This document shows positions 60,831 through 64,000 of a stretch of DNA of 64,000 nucleotides, piece after piece. The translations under genes were made by a program, and so were the position numbers. Origin of the DNA: Bradyrhizobium sp. CCBAU 51627 (lineage in GTDB: Bacteria > Pseudomonadota > Alphaproteobacteria > Rhizobiales > Xanthobacteraceae). The stretch lies in the NCBI RefSeq assembly GCF_028128765.1, contig NZ_LBJG01000005.1, forward strand, positions 496,001-560,000, written 5' to 3'. How positions within the stretch are numbered: position 1 is the first letter of the stretch; every line of letters begins with the position of its first letter. The notes beneath the pieces are model-generated. The model ran no database searches. It had not been told where the DNA came from and saw only the letters and a list, made by a program, of their open reading frames with translations.

Positions 60831-61461
60831 AGGCTCTTGAGGGGGAGCCTGTGGCTTACTCGTCCGATGAAGCGAGGATAGGTCGTTTTCTGGTCTACTG
60901 AGAATTGAGGTGCTTGAACGGGAATAAGGGTAGCTTCGATTCGTACCGTGGATTCTTCTGAGATTCGCTCCGAAACCCGTTCGGCCGGAAATCCGAGCAT
61001 CGCGTAACCGTCGAACTCGACGCCGTGCTGCTAGCCCAATTTTCCTCAGAAAGTGCGACGACCCCGTTCTTAGCGAGCAGTCTCGCGTGATGGGCCCCAA
61101 TAGGAACAATGCCGAAGTCCAAACCCAGTTCATCGTCGTCTACGAAGCAAAGTTGTGCGTTCTTGAAGTCGAATGGGATTGGCGTGTCACTAATGCGTTG
61201 GTGTCCAAATACGTCGGCCAGTGAGGCCCCTTCAATGGTTATGTCCCTTGAGTCTCGAAGCTCTTTCAAACTCTTCAGGACGTGCCCCGCAGTCAAAAAG
61301 TAAAGGGCACCCTCAATGACTATGAGGGTGCCCGAGCAAGTTGCGAACCTGGATTGCAAGTCAGCTTCGTTGGGCGTTGCGTGCCGATAAGTTACGCAAA
61401 GCCCAACTAGGTGCCGGCAAAGATACTGAAGACCTTTCTCGGTACTGCTGCCTGCAGTCAC
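60812..61461 (-). pseudogene. Trypsin-like serine protease, frameshifted and truncated by a REP pair
   Basis: Starting from GTG 61461 (GAGGAAC upstream), the first frame gives CSGTLIVIEGALYFLTAGHVL, with the catalytic His, and GLDFGIVPI, with the catalytic Asp, of a trypsin-like peptidase. Near 61022 the frame runs into non-homologous sequence. The next frame over continues sensibly with VEFDGYAMLGFPAE and TYPRFIGRVS. The catalytic Ser (GxSGG) should follow, but the coding sequence enters the REP-B pair and stops at 60812. A frameshift plus a missing 3' end make it non-functional. It lies only 7 bp after the nrdJ stop codon. Confidence 0.72.
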
Positions 61462-61468
61462 TGGTTCC

Positions 61469-64000
61469 TCACGAACACCCCGTCGTGCTGCCGCACGTAT
61501 CGCACTTCATGCAGGTGCCATTCCGCACCAGCGTGAAGTTGCCGCACTCGCTGCACATCTCGCCCTCGTAGCCCTTGGCCTTGGCTTCCGCGCGGCGCTC
61601 GGCCTTGCTGGGAGCGGCGGTCGCGGCGCTGCCGGCCTTGCTCCACTGCAGGGCCTCGAGCTTCTCCGTGGGAGAGAGGTCGTGGCTCACTTCCTGCTTC
61701 AGGGCGACGGCGCCTTCGAGGGTGTCGCCGACGCGGGCTGACGTGCCGTGCGAAGCCAGCGCGGTGACCTTGCTGCCGCCGGAGGGCGCGCTGTCGTTGC
61801 CTTGCGCGACCGCAGTCGTGCCGCCGCGCATCACGACGAGGTTGTCGGTGCGCGAGCGGGTGAGGCCGCGCGAGACCAGCTTGGTCGCGTGGTGGCTCGG
61901 CTCGTCGTCCGGCTCCTTGCCTTCCTCGACACCCTTGCCGAGCGCGTCAAAGCCCGTCTCGTTGGGATCGACATGGGCGAGGTCGAAGCGAGAGAGGTAG
62001 CTCACCGCCAGCTCGCGGAAGACGTAGTCGAGGATCGAGGTCGCGTACTTGATGCTGTCGTTGCCCTGCACGGGGCCCGCCGGCTCGAAGCGGGTGAAGG
62101 TGAAGGCGTCGACATATTCGTCCAGCGGCACGCCGTATTGCAGGCCGAGCGACACCGCGATGGCGAAGTTGTTGATGAAGGAGCGCAGCGCCGCACCTTC
62201 CTTGTGCATGTCGATGAAGATCTCGCCGAGACGGCCGTCGTCGTATTCGCCGGTTCGGAGATAGACCTTGTGGCCGCCGACGACCGCCTTCTGGGTGTAG
62301 CCCTTGCGTCGGTCCGGCATCTTCTCGCGCTCGCGCATCACGATGATGCGCTCGACCAGCTTCTCGACGATCTTCTCCGAGACCTGGGTCGCGCGCGCGG
62401 CCATCGGCTTCTCGTAGAGGGTCTCGACCGCATCGTCCTCGTCCTCATCATCGCTGATGAGCTGCGAGTTGAGCGGCTGGCTGAGCTTGGAGCCGTCGCG
62501 ATAGAGCGCGTTGGCCTTGAGCGCCAGCTTCCACGACAGCATGTAGGCGGACTTGCAGTCCTCCACAGTTGCGTCGTTCGGCATGTTGATGGTCTTGGAG
62601 ATCGCGCCCGAGATGAAGGGTTGCGCCGCCGCCATCATGCGGATGTGGCTCTCGACCGACAGATAGCGCTTGCCGATCTTGCCGCATGGATTGGCGCAGT
62701 CGAACACGGAGTAGTGCTCGGCCTTGAGGTGCGGGGCACCTTCCACCGTCATCGCGCCGCAGATGTGGACGTTGGCCGCCTCGATCTCGCGCTTGGTGAA
62801 GCCGACGGCCTGGAGCAGGTCGAAGCCCGGAGCTGCAATGGCTTCAGCGCCGATGCCGAGCTGGTCGCGGATGAAATCCTCGCCAAAGGTCCATTTGTTG
62901 AAGGCGAACTTGATGTCGAAGGCGGTCGGCAGGGCCTTTTCGACCTTGGCGATGGCTTCGTCGGTGAAGCCCTTGGCCTTCAGCGTGGTGACGTTGATGC
63001 CGGGGGCGTTCGCCAGCGAGCCGTGGCCGACGGCGTAGGCTTCGATCTCCGCGATCTCGCTCTCGCGATAGCCGAGCGCGCGCAGCGCTGCGGGCACCGC
63101 ACGGTTGATGATCTTGAAGTAGCCGCCGCCGGCGAGCTTCTTGAACTTCACCAGCGCGAAGTCGGGCTCGATGCCGGTGGTGTCGCAATCCATGACCAGG
63201 CCGATCGTGCCAGTCGGCGCGATCACCGTGGTCTGGGCGTTGCGATAGCCATGGACCTCGCCGAGCTCGAGCGCCGCATCCCAGGCCGCCTTGGCATGGG
63301 TGATGAGGTCCTGTTGCGGGCACGAGGCGTGGTCGAGCGGCACCGGGTTGACGCTGAGCGCCTCATAGCCGGAGGACTCGCCATGGGCGGCGCGGCGGTG
63401 GTTGCGGATGACGCGCAGCATGTGCGCGGCGTTCTTCTTGTAGCCCGGGAAGGTGCCGAGCTCGGCCGCGATCTCGGCCGAGGTCTTGTAGGTGATGCCG
63501 GTCATCACGGCGGTCAGCGCGCCGCAGAGCGCGCGGCCTTCCTTGCTGTCATAGGACAGGCCCATGGTCATCAGGAGGCCGCCGATATTGGCGTAGCCCA
63601 GGCCAAGCGTGCGGAACTCGTAGGAGAGCTCGGCGATCGCGCGCGAGGGGAACTGCGCCATCATGACGGAGATTTCGAGCACAATGGTCCAGAGCTGGCA
63701 GAGGTGCTCGTAGCCCTTCACGTCGAACTGCTTGGTCTCGGTGCTGTAGAACGTCAGCAGGTTCGCGGAGGCGAGGTTGCACGCCGTGTCGTCCAGGAAC
63801 ATGTATTCCGAGCACGGGTTGGACGCGCGGATGTCGCCTGAGGCCTTGCAGGTGTGCCAGTCGTTCATGGTGGTGTTGAAGTGCAGGCCCGGGTCGGCCG
63901 ACGCCCAGGCGGCGTAGCCGATCTTTTCCCAGAGGTCGCGGGCCTTCAGCGTCTTCGTCACCTTCTTGGAGGTGCGGGCATTGAGATTCCAGTCGCCGTC
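61469..64000 (-). CDS. nrdJ: Vitamin B12-dependent (class II) ribonucleotide reductase, C-terminal part
   Basis: The last 843 residues of the adenosylcobalamin-dependent enzyme that makes deoxynucleotides. The frame stays open to the window edge, so the N-terminus lies beyond 64000. Seen: active-site-type segments [20 protein letters not shown] and [20 protein letters not shown], an internal DDEDEDD acidic insertion, and the C-terminal zinc ribbon [13 protein letters not shown] with two C-x2-C pairs ending in GSTTGCS. Class II enzymes work with or without oxygen, which suits a soil and symbiotic alphaproteobacterium. Confidence 0.95.
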   Translation of the reverse strand, partial: DGDWNLNARTSKKVTKTLKARDLWEKIGYAAWASADPGLHFNTTMNDWHTCKASGDIRASNPCSEYMFLDDTACNLASANLLTFYSTETKQFDVKGYEHLCQLWTIVLEISVMMAQFPSRAIAELSYEFRTLGLGYANIGGLLMTMGLSYDSKEGRALCGALTAVMTGITYKTSAEIAAELGTFPGYKKNAAHMLRVIRNHRRAAHGESSGYEALSVNPVPLDHASCPQQDLITHAKAAWDAALELGEVHGYRNAQTTVIAPTGTIGLVMDCDTTGIEPDFALVKFKKLAGGGYFKIINRAVPAALRALGYRESEIAEIEAYAVGHGSLANAPGINVTTLKAKGFTDEAIAKVEKALPTAFDIKFAFNKWTFGEDFIRDQLGIGAEAIAAPGFDLLQAVGFTKREIEAANVHICGAMTVEGAPHLKAEHYSVFDCANPCGKIGKRYLSVESHIRMMAAAQPFISGAISKTINMPNDATVEDCKSAYMLSWKLALKANALYRDGSKLSQPLNSQLISDDEDEDDAVETLYEKPMAARATQVSEKIVEKLVERIIVMREREKMPDRRKGYTQKAVVGGHKVYLRTGEYDDGRLGEIFIDMHKEGAALRSFINNFAIAVSLGLQYGVPLDEYVDAFTFTRFEPAGPVQGNDSIKYATSILDYVFRELAVSYLSRFDLAHVDPNETGFDALGKGVEEGKEPDDEPSHHATKLVSRGLTRSRTDNLVVMRGGTTAVAQGNDSAPSGGSKVTALASHGTSARVGDTLEGAVALKQEVSHDLSPTEKLEALQWSKAGSAATAAPSKAERRAEAKAKGYEGEMCSECGNFTLVRNGTCMKCDTCGSTTGCS

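Noticed and set aside
61748..63841. Long plus-strand frame (697 aa) opposite nrdJ
   Set aside because: Antisense shadow of the ribonucleotide reductase gene; no domain and no ribosome site.

Overview
The window is chromosomal DNA from a high-GC alphaproteobacterium, most probably Bradyrhizobium or a close relative in the Nitrobacteraceae. I infer this from overall protein character, several small Bradyrhizobium-type secreted proteins, alphaproteobacterial promoter signals (CtrA boxes TTAA-N7-TTAA, general-stress sigma-EcfG promoters GGAAC-N17-CGTT, a FixK/FNR box) and many extragenic palindromes. Most genes are housekeeping or accessory metabolism. I saw no prophage, integrated plasmid, complete insertion sequence, CRISPR array, rRNA or tRNA gene.

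Layout. 1-3127: a molybdenum hydroxylase pair (2Fe-2S subunit cut by the window edge, plus large Mo subunit). 3336-13815: a secreted protein of unknown function, an ABC-F ATPase, a remnant of a REP-associated transposase with its REP, a secreted phosphodiesterase, a metallo-beta-lactamase-fold hydrolase, a type II asparaginase, a PsiF-like protein, an esterase and a nitroreductase. 13850-16444: a DUF2336-PilZ-HD-GYP operon whose HD-GYP gene is split by an in-frame stop codon. 16700-23153: an AraC regulator, a flavin reductase, a chemoreceptor, a DUF2778 peptidoglycan-type enzyme and small DUF genes. 23357-24445: an orphan TRAP binding protein. 24517-30814: a TetR-linked ABC uptake and catabolic locus. 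31044-32855: minCDE. 33031-38940: small secreted proteins, a short-chain dehydrogenase, a candidate CtrA-driven small RNA, an L,D-transpeptidase and a MarR regulator. 39042-47012: an aromatic-ring hydroxylase, an SH3-domain protein, an SMR pump, an O-methyltransferase/TetR pair, a PaiB-like protein and pyridoxal kinase. 47020-57510: an M15-like peptidase, a Flp pilin, an Ada-type regulator, an EamA transporter, a cytochrome c with a bidirectional FixK box, PhzF, an FkbM methyltransferase, a desaturase and a ParB-domain protein. 57878-64000: small secreted and membrane proteins, a lower-GC islet bounded by REP sequences (membrane-anchored receiver protein and a broken trypsin-like protease), and the C-terminal part of the B12-dependent ribonucleotide reductase.

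How genes work together. The clearest functional unit is 24517-30814. A permease, a dehydratase/epimerase-like protein, a GNAT acetyltransferase, a dihydrodipicolinate-synthase-family protein and an ABC ATPase lie in one tightly packed operon. A TetR gene and an NMT1-type binding protein lie beside it, and two related palindromes sit on either side of tetR, suggesting one repressor controls the whole locus; the substrate is unknown. Other regulator-target pairs carry visible palindromes: MarR with the hydroxylase (38985-39003) and TetR with the O-methyltransferase (44724-44749). The best candidates for new biology are the CtrA-box/sRNA unit at 35287-35410, the TetR-controlled catabolic locus, and the receiver/protease islet at 59842-61461.
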